Shown in pieces: positions 35,313 to 48,938 of a DNA stretch of 64,000 bases. The DNA is from Syngnathus acus (taxonomy: Eukaryota; Chordata; Actinopteri; Syngnathiformes; Syngnathidae). The notes under the pieces were generated by a model. It was not told the DNA's origin. It made no database searches and worked only from the letters and a program-made list of their open reading frames with translations. Numbering within the stretch: the stretch's first letter is position 1; each line of letters begins with the position of its first letter. The stretch lies in assembly GCF_901709675.1 (NCBI RefSeq), contig NC_051090.1, positions 7,767,842-7,831,841 on the forward strand. The letters are read 5' to 3'. The position numbers were made by a program, and so were the translations under genes.

Positions 35313-38300
35313 GCTTAGGTGTACAGTACACTTTTCATCGAAGTCTGGCTGGGATAGTGTTAAGTTGGAGAGCAATCAGCTATGAGCAGACACTCAGCAG
35401 GTAAATTGTTGACTTGTTTAGCCCAGTCAAGAAGAAAAAGGCCAAAAGGCACCTTATCTTGGCAGGTTCATACTGCTTCAAAACAGGTGGCACTCTCCCA
35501 CTGTGGCACTTTGCTGCACAATCAGTGACTGGAAGCCATTAGCTGAATGTGTCTCGTCAAAGGATGAGAATGCATTTTCGGTCTGTGAGGATGAATATGG
35601 CCCAGCGCCATCTCAGCTTACACAGTATCCTTGGTGGAAGTGTGCCTTCTTAAATCCATCTGAATGTGCCATAACTGTCTGTGAGGAGTTTGGAAATTTT
35701 GTGAGTAGAATAAAGATGATAGCCTAATGTCTGACCCAAGGGAAAGAGTCTGTGCTCTGATTGCATCTTGCCTGCAAATTTAAATGGATGATTGCCAAAG
35801 GTCGTTAAACGTTTTACACCACATCTTTCAACTTGTCTGTTGATATCACTTTTTCTTTTTTTTTCTAATTCACTTTTATATTACTCTATTGTTATCAATG
35901 GCTGCTGTTCAAGTTATAATTGTTCTTGTATGCAGTGTTTTTTTCCCTCCTGACATCAGCAACGATGAAATTTGTAAAGCAAAATCTAATATTCCCTCAT
36001 GAACCTGTGTACAATGGCAAAGAATACTGTGAAGGAACAGTCTGCCGCAATTGAATTGTACAAGCCTAATCTGATATTTGTGAGGGTGCAAACAGGAAGT
36101 GACAGGCCGCAGAAAATCGCTGTATAACTCAGTGTTGGCAAGTCAACACTGATGTTCATACATGAGCTCTTAGCTCAGTTTAGAATGTGTAATCTTCTAT
36201 TATGTCTCTACCTCTGGGAGTAGCCGAGATGATTATTACTATCGTTATAAATAATGATTGTGGTGGTTATAGTTGCATTCTTATAGTTACAAAATACTCA
36301 AGGGTGGTTGAGGAGCTTTGCAATATTTATATGTAAACTGAAAACGGACAACTCGTCCACCAAATTTATGCAGAAAATATTGCAAAAGTTCTTTTCATCC
36401 AGTGTTCTTGCCGCTAGAACAGCCAGATAATATTTACACAATTTGGCCAAAAGGGAAAACAGTGAGATCTGCATGGGGGGATTTTGCAGTGGTTACAAAT
36501 AATTACCGACGTCTTCATGTGTGATGGAATTATTTTCTTCTCTCCACTTTGACAGTTTGGGGATTTTTTTTAAATCCTCCTGAAGCCTCACATTTCCCAA
36601 CCCCATTTAATGGTGGTTCTCTCTTCCTTCCTGCTTACCAAAGCCGCATATTGGGAATGTGAGAAGATAATTGAAATCAATTAAGGAAACGGGCTAATTT
36701 CATTCAGTCCACTCATCTGGCTCTGCCTCCTCCTCGAGCCAAAAACGTGAATAGAGACATATTGTGACCATGTAGACATCTAGAACAGGCCCAGATCACA
36801 CACACACACACATACAAATAAATAAATCAACTTAAAAGAAACATCAGTTTGGTTTGCCAAAAGATAAAAAAGAGCAACTTTTGATAAACAGCAAGCAAAT
36901 GTTTGAAGGTCAGAAGTAAGGTGTTACACATCCTATTTTTTTGTTGTGCTTATGAATTTCACAGTTTTCCTCTAGATGACGCAAACAAATGTCAAACGTC
37001 TGCATCTCAGTCACGGGAGAAAATTTGATCTCTCCTTACTGATGGCTCAATAAAGTCATCAAACGAGTTCACAACCTTGTCTGTGTGTGTTTATGGATCC
37101 CACCCTTTCTCCGGGAGTCCAAAGAAAAGAACGACCCAATTGACAAGTTGGTGTCTAATGGCTCGGCAGAGCCAAGAGTCATGGACTGTAATAAGCCAGG
37201 ATCTGGTTCAGCTTCAATCCTGGGTGACCTGTCACTTTGGCTAATCTAGCTGAGCTGCAGTTTCTATTTATCTGCTCTGCAAAACAGGTTCCAGTAACTC
37301 AGTAGGTTTTTTCTTCTTCCCAGGAGCACTCCAAATGCATCATTGTTTGTGCACAAGGATCTTTATTTGAACTGAGCTCGCACTTACCTACTTAATGCAT
37401 TAAAATCAGCATAATTGTTGTAATACCTCACCCACGGCCTTCATAATTTGGCTGCTAATGGACAATGTCTGCACGTTGTTGGATTTGAGCGTCACATAGC
37501 AACACTGTTTACCTTGACGACGCTCGTATTGACCTTCAAGAAGCTAATCACAATGCAGTATGCCAAAGAACAAGAGGGACATGTGACAGTTTTTCAAATT
37601 GAGTTTTAATGGACAAGTGGCCGCAGTAAATCAATAAAGGCCCGAACCAAAATCTATGCACTCAAGTTGCAATGAAACTGCTTTGGCACATCAAAGTTGA
37701 CCGCAGTGCTGATCCGAGCGCTAGCTTTTCCATTAAACAGCGTTATTGAGTCACAGGATTCCGTAAATCATAAACCAATTATACTAAGAAGCGAGCGGGC
37801 CATTGGCTTCTACCATTAGCAAACGACCGCTGCAATATTCTCATCACATCTCAGTGTGTCATTGTAGCCACACCACAAAATCAATACCAAGCGCACGGAA
37901 GTACTGTATTTAACGGAGCAAATAAATAAATAATCTACTATATATTAAACCTCATACACTGCATTTCTTTTTGTTGCATTTTTTGCTGTTGTTGACAAAA
38001 GGAAAGGTTTCATATTCTTCCGATGACTCTCCCACAAGTACTCAGTGTCTTTTCCTGCCTCGTTACACAGCCATAGTAGGTCTTCCTGGCATCAGCGCCT
38101 TACAGTGACTGAATAAAAGGTCTCATGCTTCTGACCTGAGACTGAACTGAATTCCAATGAGCCAATACTACAACAAACGGACGCTAATTGCTTGAGTTTG
38201 CTCATGCCTTTCGAGACAGAATGGAAAAGAAGAATGCATGATTTGATTTCTTTTATGGATTGGACTTCTATGGACTGGATCCTCTTAAATGGCTTGTGAT

Positions 38301-38340
38301 TGTGCTCAGGGACCCTAAATTATTGGGGATCTACTGTAGG
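35313..38340. other. Gene-free stretch, possible conserved non-coding sequence
   Basis: No exons, and few obvious repeats apart from a CA run at about 36798-36812. About 36580-37800 is compositionally mixed and free of repeats, which makes it a candidate for regulatory conservation. That is a guess from appearance only. Confidence 0.35.
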
Positions 38341-38804
38341 CATTATATTTGATTTCAGTATTACTTATTCAGAAATCATATGGCATAATCATTATGCTTT
38401 AATGTGCAAAAAATATCAATATAGTCTTTTGGGAGCTTAAGATCAGGGGATGCTTTGAGAATAATTGTCAATGTGAAGCCCTTTGGGACTGCTTGTGATT
38501 TAGGGCTATACAAATAAACTTGACTTGACTTGAGCTTTAGTTTTATCTATGGAAATGTGATATTCTAGAATGTCAGAATTTGGACGGATGAAAAGGTCAA
38601 AGTATTCAAATAAAATAACAGGCATTCTATTTTATTTCAGTATGACTTATTCAGAAATCATATGGCATAATCATTATGCTTTAATGTGCAAAAAACATCA
38701 ATATAGTCTTTTGCTTTAGTTTTATCTATGGAAACGTGATATTCTAGAATGTCACAATTTGGACGGAAGAAAAGGTCAAAGTATTAAAATAAAATAACAT
38801 TTTA
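38341..38804 (+). repeat. Direct duplication, first copy split by a retroelement tail
   Basis: Two copies of a roughly 180-bp sequence stand head to tail. Both contain CAGAAATCATATGGCATAATC, CTTTAATGTGCAAAAAA and GTGATATTCTAGAATGTCA (given in parts). The first copy (38341 to about 38620) is interrupted at 38432-38533; the second (about 38622-38804) is not. Copies are over 90 percent alike by eye outside the insert. Confidence 0.85.
38432..38533 (+). mobile_element. 3' tail of a non-LTR retrotransposon
   Basis: About 102 bp are present only in the first copy of the surrounding duplication. It contains GTGATTTAGGGCTATACAA followed by ATAAACTTGACTTGACTTGA, the 3' end type with short tail repeats seen in many teleost LINE insertions. 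It is strongly 5'-truncated. Target-site repeats are not clear. Confidence 0.7.
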
Positions 38805-41800
38805 AAATAAAAATCTGAAATCTATCAATTGTTTTATTTCTAATCCATTGTGATGTTTAAAGGAGAAATCCTAGAAACTCACTGTCACTGTACAAATACT
38901 TTAGAAGTGTATTGTTGCGGTCTACTTTGGTGTTGAAATTACCCAGGGTGTAGATTCTTGCCTTGTATGTTTAGCGAGCACTAACTGCACATTAGCAGTC
39001 AAGCCCTGATGGATCATAATAAATGGTGACTGTAAGCAGTGTAAATGTTGCGGTGATTAGTGCCCTTTCCCAGACGTTACCTGCCTGCTGGACAGATGGA
39101 CCAGCTGCACCACTGAGAAGCTCATGCTTCTGTTTAAACAAATTAGCTCAGAGCAGAAACTTGAATATTTAACCACGGTTACCGAACTTCACGACAGATG
39201 GTTAGAATAAGCCAAGGAAGGGCCTCAGGAAAACACACTGTTTTTGTTTCCCAGTATTATTCCACTCTATTCGCATGAACTGATACGGACGATAATTTGT
39301 AATTTTTTTTTTTTAATGATATCATTTGAAAAACAATGGTGGTTTCAGGCCATTTTATATCAAACATACATCACAACTGATTAAGAAACATTGAGAAATG
39401 CTATGTCATTTTATAATGTCTTTCCAACTGGTGTATGTTAACCTTGTTGTATGTTAATTTATTATGTAATGAGAACATATAGTAATCCGACTGAAGAGCT
39501 GTTGACTATATTGTGCACACCAAGGAATTCCATCAAAGAGATGCTTGGATATTCTGAATCGTGACGTTGTTATTGCCTGAATCTGACACCATGTGTTTCT
39601 GTAAGAGGAACTTCAGAATAATCATCTTCCAACCTAAGATGATTGCCTTTGGTGGGCTCTTATTCAGTGCACATCAAATGTTACTCTACCAGCAGCAACA
39701 GCGGTGTGGGCTGCTGCGCTCCCGTCTGTATAAGGGGAACCTTATTATTGGTCCATTTTAGCACAGTGCTGTGAATCGTGGCAAGGAGGAGCATGAAATT
39801 ATTGAGAGCCGAACAGACATGCAGTGTCATCGAGGGCCGATGGGCTTTTTCAGGGGTGAAAATTGGCTCCATGAAGACAAATATCGTACTCCTTCATTTT
39901 CAGATCGATTGTAGAAGCAAAAGAAACATTTGTTTTGCCTTGGAGCCAAACACAAACGTTTAGGATCTGCTTATTCGTGCCCACCCAATGATTCCCTCCA
40001 CAAGAATGCATGGTCATGTTATGTTTTCAATCCAGCCATCTTCTATACTACTGTATTTTCGGACTGTAAATTGCAGTTTTTTTCATTGTTTGGCCGGGTG
40101 TGCGACTTATACTCAGGAGCGACTTGTGTGAAATTATTAATACATTATATCATTTCACACTAAACGAAAGGAGGGCGCTCTAGGCCTGTGGAATAATTGG
40201 AACTGCAGCTAGATGAGTCTGACGTAAGCCATGTAGAAGAGGAAGCGCCTCATCTTCTACTTAGTTAGAGGAGTTGTTTAAAGGTGACACCGAGGATGAA
40301 GAATTCATTGGATTTAGTGATTTGGAGTGTAGTTGTTGTTTTGCATGTCTTCACTTAGAATTGGGTGATTTAAAGCTGGCTAGCATGATCACAGATCACC
40401 ACTGTGAAGTAGGCATATGGAGACCGGCTCCCAACCCGATCATTCGTGTCCATGTGTCGTTCTGTCGGCCTGTGTCTTAATCAAATTTACCAAAATCCAA
40501 TTATACCACTTGCGCCACAAATTTGACCGTCTCCAAGCTGGTCTAATGTCCAGCCTACTTACTGTCGCAAAATAGTCAGGTGCACCAGTGGCATGTAAAA
40601 GAAAACACACTTGCTCCACCGGGAGTTAAAAAAAAATTTAATGTCGTTTTTTTCTGTGGGAAAATAACTTGAAGCACAAAGTGGTATAGCTTGTCCTACA
40701 ATACTAAAGTTCTCTAGATTAGTTTTTTGTGACCAGCATACTTCAGAAAGTTAGGAATGCAATTTGGATGAGATTTTGTGTGTGTGGCTTGGTTATGAGC
40801 CGAGCTCAAATGGATGAACATTCTGGTTTTGATCCAGATGCAGAATTCTGCTTTTTATCCTGAGGATTTGTGAGAAGTCTGTGTTCTACTGGGTTCCATT
40901 CGAATGTTATCACTGCAACCTTATTGGGTTTTGTCTTATGAGAACATGTTAAATTGAAGCTAATCACAAATCAACCTATCGCCAATCAATCTTGCCTCCA
41001 CCGATCTGGTCTCAGAGCTTGAATTTACATAATCAATTATGGCGGGTCCATTTCTTATCTTGAATTGTGACATCATGGGCTCGCCAACACCGGGGACTAT
41101 AAAAACAACTCGAGACTTTGCCAAACAATTTTTAAAACATAAGGAAAAAAAAGTCCTTTTAGCAATCTAACAACGTTTTAGCAAATAACTTTTTATGTGG
41201 ATACGGATTCTAAAACATTTCACCTTGGTGTAGGCTCTTTGCTGAGTGCAGCTCCTCTTGTTGGTTGCTTTTGATTGGTTTCAAAAGATTACCTTGGAAT
41301 ATGTTGAAATTGGTGAAGCCTCTAAGAAAATATATTCATTTTATTGCTTTGTTGCCACTATACTACTGAGTACAAATTTATGACTGCAAACATCTTTTCT
41401 GTTTTGGTGAAAATTGTATTACCTAACGTGCTCCAGAAGTACAAGTATCCTGTTTCATGCTGTCAGAAAAAGGCTGCATCACATTTTTTATCAAAGTGCC
41501 ATAGCATTCTTGTTCAAACAGTGAGATTTGGCTAAAAAGTAGAAAAAACACACATCAGTGGGTATGCACTATGTAAATCCATAGTTTGACATATTAGCTG
41601 GCGAAAATGTGTGTAGCAAGTTTGTTTTATGTGATTGATCATGTTTTGCTTTTGCTGACAAAGATGTTGCAGTAAACTTGCAATGGTTACTGTCCACACT
41701 CATAAATCTACATTTTCTACTTCTAAAACAACAGATGAATGTGAATTCAAGGTCTGCATTTCACCAACATCAAAAAGCTTGAGTTTCCCTCAAGGACTCA

Positions 41801-42327
41801 AGGAGATTACTCCAAGAGAGTAGAAGTGTTTGGAGAGATTAGATGTTGTTTCCTCATGGTCTACGTTTCAGAGAAATAAATTAATTATGATGTGAGTCAC
41901 AGATAAGTTGTTTCTGAGACTGAGAATTATCTATGATAATTAAAAAAAAAGTTACATCAGTTTCATCATAGAATAGAATACATTGGTGGATATTCTATCA
42001 AGGGACTGAAATGTTGGTCAGAGGCGGGTTATGTCTGATCCCTTATTTAATAATATGCCACCAAAAGGTAGAAATGTTGATCCCAGGCTTCATTTGAGAC
42101 TTTTTAACACCCAGAAAAGCCTTGCACTGTGCTAAGAATGAATGAATTGAAGGTATTTTTTTATTCCAGGAAGCACATAACGCATTACCACATCTGCTGT
42201 CAAGAAGTCAGTTGTGAATTTCTAACTGAAGAATAAATCCTTCAAATATGTGAATGCTTCTTTGTCTATATATGTCTTGAGATTGCCTGGCAACAACTGT
42301 GGGATGAAGCCTGATTCTTGCTGGGAT
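38805..42327. other. Gene-free stretch
   Basis: No exons recognised. A MITE-like fragment at about 40050-40165 is listed. The rest is AT-rich and unassigned. Confidence 0.5.
40050..40165 (+). repeat. Fragment of a palindromic DNA transposon
   Basis: CTGTATTTTCGGACTGTAAA, then GTTTGGCCGGGTGTGCGAC and TTATACTCAGGAGCGACTTG match the left part of a common fish MITE. The matching right terminus is not present, so the copy is truncated. Confidence 0.6.
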
Positions 42328-42508
42328 AAAGTTAAAGTCCCCAATGATCGTCACACACACATCTGGGTGTGGTGAAATTTGTCCTCTGCATTTAACCCAT
42401 CCCCGTGTGATTTTGATCCATCCCCTGGGGGAGAGGGGAGCAGTGAGCAGCAGCGGTGCCGTGCTCGGGAATCATTTGGTGATCTAACCCCCCAATTCCA
42501 TCCCTTCA
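42328..42508 (-). mobile_element. tRNA-derived SINE copy lacking its tRNA head
   Basis: About 180 bp match 57483-57670 almost base for base (for example CCCCTGGGGGAGAGGGGAGC and AGCAGCGGTGCCG). Read on the minus strand the tail (CTTTAACTTTAT) is kept, while the tRNA-like 5' head is missing, as in a 5'-truncated insertion. Confidence 0.85.
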
Positions 42509-42631
42509 ATAAGTGGTCCGCCAAGGCGAGTGTTATCTCAGGTGATTCGAACGAAACTTGTAGACAAGAAATTTAAAAGTGAGGGCTAGACCATTTCCTA
42601 GAATCCTGATTTTCCTGTGACTGCAATGCTA

Positions 42632-42955
42632 CCGTATTTTCCGCACTATAAGGCGCACCGGATTATAAAGCGCACCGGATTATAAAGCGCACCTTCAATG
42701 AATGGCTCATTTTAAAACTTTGGCCATATATAAAGCGCACCGGATTATAAGGCGCACCTTCAATGAATGGCCCATTTTAAAACTTTGTCCATATATAAGA
42801 TATATACATTTGGCCCGCGGGCCGGACTTTGGACACGCCTGCTGTAGTGGCTCAATATTGGTCCATACATAAGGCGCTCCTGATTATAAGGCGCACTGTC
42901 GGCTTTTGAGAAAATTGGAGGTTTTTAGGTGCGCCTTATAGTGCGGAAAATACAG
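42632..42955. mobile_element. TA-flanked palindromic MITE with internal duplication
   Basis: The left terminus CCGTATTTTCCGCACTATAA, continuing into GGCGCACC, is matched by its reverse complement at the right end with one difference. TA dinucleotides flank both sides (42630-42631 and 42956-42957), as in Tc1/mariner-like insertions. Inside, a block of about 80 bp with CACCTTCAATGAATGGC and CATTTTAAAACTTTG occurs twice, and AAGCGCACCGGATTAT recurs. A foreign-looking GC-rich piece (GGCCCGCGGGCCGGAC) lies at about 42813. It is non-coding. Confidence 0.82.
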
Positions 42956-42957
42956 TA

Positions 42958-45900
42958 CATACTATTTCAAAATTTCAGACACCATCCCTGGATGTGGCAG
43001 CAGGAAGGAAATTGATGACAAACGGAAGAGACAGACAATCCAAATGATAACAAAAGAGCCCAGAACATGTTTTTCTCAATATGCAACCAAGTAGTCCAGG
43101 ACCAGAATGTCCTCTGCCTTTCCTCTTTTGTCATACTGTGACTTAATACGTCTCTGATAGCAACAATGTCCATCTTAAGCAAACATATCAAATAGTTGTA
43201 CAAATGAAGAGAGAAGTCGCTCACTCGGTGTGTGAATAATTGATGCAGAAGCTCACCTCCACTGGGTTAGGAGCAGGGGTAACGTCCCCTCCAGCTCAAC
43301 TCGCTCAAGCATCAATCTACTCCATATTAATACGACCTCATGCAGGAGTCACTTTATTTTCTTCTCTCGTCTGACATGTACCTCTTGCTCGGTTTTGTTT
43401 CTGGAAAGCAGTGCGAGCATGTGGTGTAATGATTACTTGAAGGAAAAAATACATGGGGGGTGGTGGTTATAATATTAAGAAACAAGATGCAATTTTCTGC
43501 TTGGCGAGCTCCCATGCTTGTTTGCCATTGAAAAGTTGTCATGCTGTGCCACTCCAGACACAGATGTTAACTTTGTGTTAATCCAAAAATTGACATGTTT
43601 TGACTGTTAATTTGTAAAAAAAAAACATTTATTTCTCTTAGAAGAGAGTTCTTTACAAAGAACAAGTTAATAAGCATCCACTTGAGGTCAACTGTGTCCC
43701 AGGAATCAAAAACATTAACCATAGTTAGGGAGCAGATATTTATTAAGGACATTAAGAACAATTTCACATCTCCAAACCTTTGCAATCTTCTTGTGATGTT
43801 TTCCAGGCTTTCACCACAAACTTTTGGTTGTTTGTTTTTTCAGTCCCTGTAGTATGATTTGCAGTAAAACACATGATCTATGTGTCCACGTTTTAAGACT
43901 GACTTGGGCTGTCTGGTCCATGTACAGTATTTATTGCCCATGATGAACTTATGTGCTGATTCCGCTGTTTATTTTGTGTCACTATCTTAACCGCCTTCAT
44001 GATGTTGATGAAGATTAATGAGGCTGTCCGAGAAGAAGCGCCGCCAGTCTGCAGCCATACGTAAGGAGTTTCTCGGATGAGCTTGTATGTTGGGATCATG
44101 AGCACATCTTTCTTTCTTGAATATTTAAAGTTATTGTTGGTCTCACAATCCAGAAATCTTTCAAGTTTTGGAGGATTGCCTGATAGTTGTCTTAAGGTCT
44201 TTCTTTACAACTCTCATCTCTATCATCAACTCGTTTCCCACCTCAAGACACTCATTTATCTTCTGTTGCTTAGAACACCAATGTTTTATTTACTCTCCAA
44301 GGCAGTCCAAATGAAATTTCACTCCAAAATTGGATTCCAAATTTTACTGGCTATAACCAATGTTTGTGCAAACGTTGGGATTGATTTTTCATCGAAATCA
44401 CTTGGTTTTTCCAAGTATAGACAGCTCATGTTGTTTAACCTCAAGACTCCATAAATGGACTCTTTACAGGCAAAAGAAAAATCAAACTGAACATTATACT
44501 ATTTGCAAAAGCAGTTCAATATGGTACCTTACTTGTCATGGGTCTCATTTGCTTTTGTTTTTGGTCATAATATTATGGCTGCGTTAGTGTTTATTTAAAA
44601 AAAAAAACTGTTTACAAGGACTGTTGTATATTGGAGAAAATACTTTTTCTTTTTTTTTTTTTAAGTGAGAACCCCGAACCACTGTTGTTCTGGGAAAAGC
44701 AGGGAAATTGACATAATTCTCACTCAATACAGGGTTAATTATGTTTTTGTTTTTTTCCCAGGAAACAGAGATTGTTTTGGAAAGCTTTCTCATCTGTAAT
44801 TATTGTTCTTGCTACATCTATACTTGTCGTGCACATTAGAGGCAGCCTGGACAGACATACAAATAGGTACGTTTGTGCATTCTCAGGAGAAATTAGTTTA
44901 GCCGGCAAATTTTTCCATTAATGTCACTTCAATTTGCAATGAGCAGTTTTAAAGCTTTGGAGCCAAAGCCTGTGGTTTTGAACATGGTGCGAAGAGAAAC
45001 CAAAAGAGTGACATTGACAGTAAACATGACATGGACATATGAGATAATGTACAGCATGTACTATATTTGTTATCTTGTGCATCATTGGAAATTTTTGTCA
45101 GTTTGAGCAAACATAGACCTGCACTGAAATTATGGCATGCTATTAAATGGTAATTTAAGTCTTAAGTGGCTTTGGTTCCAGATGGGCATGCAAGCAACGA
45201 CAAAGCGGTTTTTTATGAACGCTTTGTGTACTCGCTGTAATTTTACATGGATAATAAAATCCACAGTGCATACAGCCTGAGGACAAATAGTACCGTTTGA
45301 ACAAGAGGTAACGGGTTCAGTGGTCACGCATCATATTCACCAAGACGACCAGTAGACTGGGAATTTTTACAGCAGTCGCTATGGACACCATTGCCTAATA
45401 TGGGTTAAAAGCTGAATGAGGAAAAATGTTAAGATTTTTTTTTTTTAGGTAACTCTTGTGGAGTTTCAACTCATGTCAGTCGTACATTGAGCATAAAAGG
45501 TCAGAATTACCACAGTGAAGATTTGGAATACCTTATAACATGACACCTGTTGCGCAATTCCCCCCTACAAATTAATAGTTCAATTGCCTCAATGATCAAT
45601 CATTACAAGACGTAGCAGCCTCCCCAAACAGCCCCGTTTAGAGCAGCTTGTCAGCAAGTTGGCTCACCAGTTGACCTCCAAAGTTTCACAAATCTCTTAT
45701 CCCAAGCAGTGGATGATGCAAGTGTCATCTTTGACCTCATGCGTGATGGAGAGCACATGAAGCTATTTTGTCCATCAGTTAGGCAACAGCTGGTGCTCAC
45801 AACTATTGCTTGTTTATAGTCATGACTTTGGCTCCACATTTTTACAGTTTTAATCGGTGATAACTCATGTAGTGAATCATACTGTTTTAAACAAACACTC

Positions 45901-47936
45901 AAAAAAATTCCTCACAGTCACAACATGACTACTTACTTTTATCTGGTAGTCTAAATCAGGTTGCTTTTGGCTCACCATGTTGCCCTATTGCAAGTTCAAT
46001 ACACAAAAAACATTTCAGAGTATCCTTAAATTATTTTATTACATGAACAGTCCATGTCAACGTGAAACATGATCATATTCATGTTTATTTTCTCCTCGCC
46101 ATCATCCATACACAGGCTACAAATTGTCAGAATTGTGTTTGATCATTTAAACATTTCACATTTGCCTCCTTAAATCATCAGAAACCTGAAGCTAGAACGA
46201 CTTACAATCATTATTTTTTTTAAATCATTAATTGCTCATTCTTTGGCACATCTCATACAGTATGCAAAGTCATTCATTCAACTTAACAATGACGTATTTG
46301 GAAAGTGAAAGGAAGCAAAAATATGCTGAGAAAACCAATATACACCATCTGCCTAAATTCCTCGCTAAGTTATTCAGTCTCCTTGTGTTTGTCCCGGAAG
46401 ATGTCTGATAGAAAGTGAGTCACACGCAGACTGTTACGTTACGGAAAACTGATTTAAATAGATTGTTGCTCCTTCAATGACTCTTACTGGCAATTATCCC
46501 TTTTAAGCATAAGGAAATAACAAGCCTCTTGATGCAGGATGTTTTCCAGTAGTAAGTGACAGAATACTTCTTCAAAGCAAGAATATGTAATTTCACATTA
46601 AAAATAATAGCTTGATGGCAATATGTTGTTGTCACCACCTGCTTCAATAGTTACGGGTAATTGTAATAAAAGTGGACCAGCCAGGACAACATCTGCATAG
46701 CTAATGTTTCTCTTCATAGTTGTGTGCAAAAATGTTTAGGCGCTTGACATTGTGAATTATTTATTTGATATTGATTTATTACTCCAAATATGTCCAATTT
46801 TGCAAAATGAGAAATTATTCATATAATAAGCAAATATTTTATTAAATGGCATAAAACCCATGTAACATTCATGACTGAGTCAACTGAAGAATATGTCATT
46901 CTTGCACACACATTTCAAAATGAATGTGCAGACAGTTGTTTTGGGGATGATTGTGATTCATTAAAAGCCATGCGGTCTTTAATCAGGTGCTTGACAGGAA
47001 AGATGGAGATTTGTTTTACTCGTAGCGGAGTCAGCATCATAGCACGTGTGTGGTTAGTGATACATTCAGGATGGAGGAAGAAAATATTTGCATCTTTTGA
47101 AGAACAAGTGACATTTTATGTTTGTGCGCTTAACTCCATGTTGGTATTCAACAGTTGCTGTTGTTCTCGAAGCGCAAGCCCTCCAGACACTTTTAATTCT
47201 TCAGTGGATTCTATAAAAGAAAAAAGAGAACAGAGATGAATGGAAGCCAGCAACCATTACTAAGACACATCCACAAAGCAACAGGCGGACATTTTAATAA
47301 GATGCTGGTAATCAGATGTTTTCCATACACAAAAAAAATTATGATCTGTGATAATGTTCCTTCCCGCCTTTGCTTGATGAGTGAAGGCGGGGGGTTGACC
47401 GTGTTTTGCGAATCAGATGCAGATTAACAGCCGGCCCACCACAGTGATAGCCAGTCAGTTATAAATTGAGAGCTCCAAGTCATAAAGCAACAGCCAAGTT
47501 TGAGACTCAAAATAAAAAACTAAGATGCTCGACTTTTTCAATCTGAGCCGCGGTATGATTCAATTTATCGCCTCGCTCATTACAGGTGCCGTCTTCTCGC
47601 ACAACCACAGATATGTGCCAATCTGATTCCCATTTGCCACAAATGGGCTAGTGAGGACTCAGCAAATACTGAGTATTGATGAGAGCCGGGGTCTTACAAA
47701 GAAGTCTGCTGCATGAGAGCGTCAGCAGGGCAATTCCTGGAAATGTACTTTATTTCCTGGCAGTGTGGCAGCGAGTGGGAAATGGCAATAAAAGAGCCAA
47801 AATCAACTCACTTAAGGCCGTTTGAATATGTTAAATTCTACTTTAAAGTGTCAAATGAGGTCCAAGCAATTGTGTAATTGATGGGGCAATGAAATTCTCT
47901 CTTGCATGGATGTTTTGGTTTGAAGGTGGTTCAAGC
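42958..47936. other. Gene-free stretch
   Basis: Many short frames were considered, but none shows domain similarity or splice structure. No well-bounded element was defined. The sequence is AT-rich with poly-A/T runs. Confidence 0.5.
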
Positions 47937-48167
47937 ACAGTGGAACCTCAAAATTGGAACGCCCCAAAAGGTCGTGCCTTATTGAAACTGACTAAAATGA
48001 TCGGGGAATAATGTGAGACGATTACCATTACAGCTCATAATTAATCAATAATGAAGGTGACATCTTGAACTTGGCAAAAAAAACATTTTCATCTATATTG
48101 TTTCACATGGTAGGGTGATTAGTGTCCCGAAACCGATTGCGTTGTTGGACTTCTGAGGTTCCACTGT
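47937..48167. mobile_element. MITE with ACAGTGGAACCTC inverted termini
   Basis: The left end ACAGTGGAACCTCA and the right end TGAGGTTCCACTGT are exact reverse complements over 14 bp. The 231-bp body is AT-rich and non-coding. Flanking duplication is not clear. Confidence 0.75.
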
Positions 48168-48932
48168 AATTCCAAACAAACAAAGTCATGCAAAATGCAA
48201 TGGTGCGCAACACTGCAGCATGTTAAAAAGGAGGGTGGAGAAAAAAAAAATCAAAGCCATCACAGAACCTGAGAGGAGGATTCTGGGAAGACGCTTGTCG
48301 AGGGGCCATCTGCTGGCCTTGCAAAGACTTTGATGTCTTTCTGTGGTAAAAATACAACACGGAGGCTAAAATACAGAGTAGTACAAATGGACTAAAAATC
48401 TACAAATGGAAGGAGAAAGAGAAATGTGTTTTCTGAAGGATTCTCTGAGTACAAACTGAATCAGAATCTTCAGAAAATAGACTAGTGTAAAGAAAATGCA
48501 TTTAGTTTCTGTGGTAGCAAATGGTTGCATGGATAGACCACAGCTTCCAACAAAGTAAGCAACACAATCACGTTTTTCCTCTAGCCTTCATTTATTTTCA
48601 ATTTGACAAATGTGGTGATGAATTGAGTCTGCCAAGTCAGTAAATGCAAAATGCTAATTCGGAGGTAATATCCACGTCTAGCTTTGTGCTTAATCTTCAC
48701 TTTTGTAGTGCAGTTTTTAATCTAACGTTTGACTTTTTTTCATTTTGGTATTCAAAAGTACAAGTGTACACATTGTTTTAAGCGTAAGAAAAAAAAAACT
48801 CAAGAATGCGTTTTCACTGATTGATAATTACTGTGTTTAGTGAAGCTGTTTCCCATCAAATCTATAATTTGAGATGCAGTTTCTGGTTGAATGTGTATAA
48901 AAACCTATATCTCATGTATATTCTTAGTCCTT

Positions 48933-48938
48933 TTTATT
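48933..48938 (-). terminator. Candidate polyadenylation signal of cth
   Basis: AATAAA on the minus strand lies about 465 bp downstream of the last recognised cth coding sequence. It would delimit a 3' UTR or a last non-recognised exon. Confidence 0.35.
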
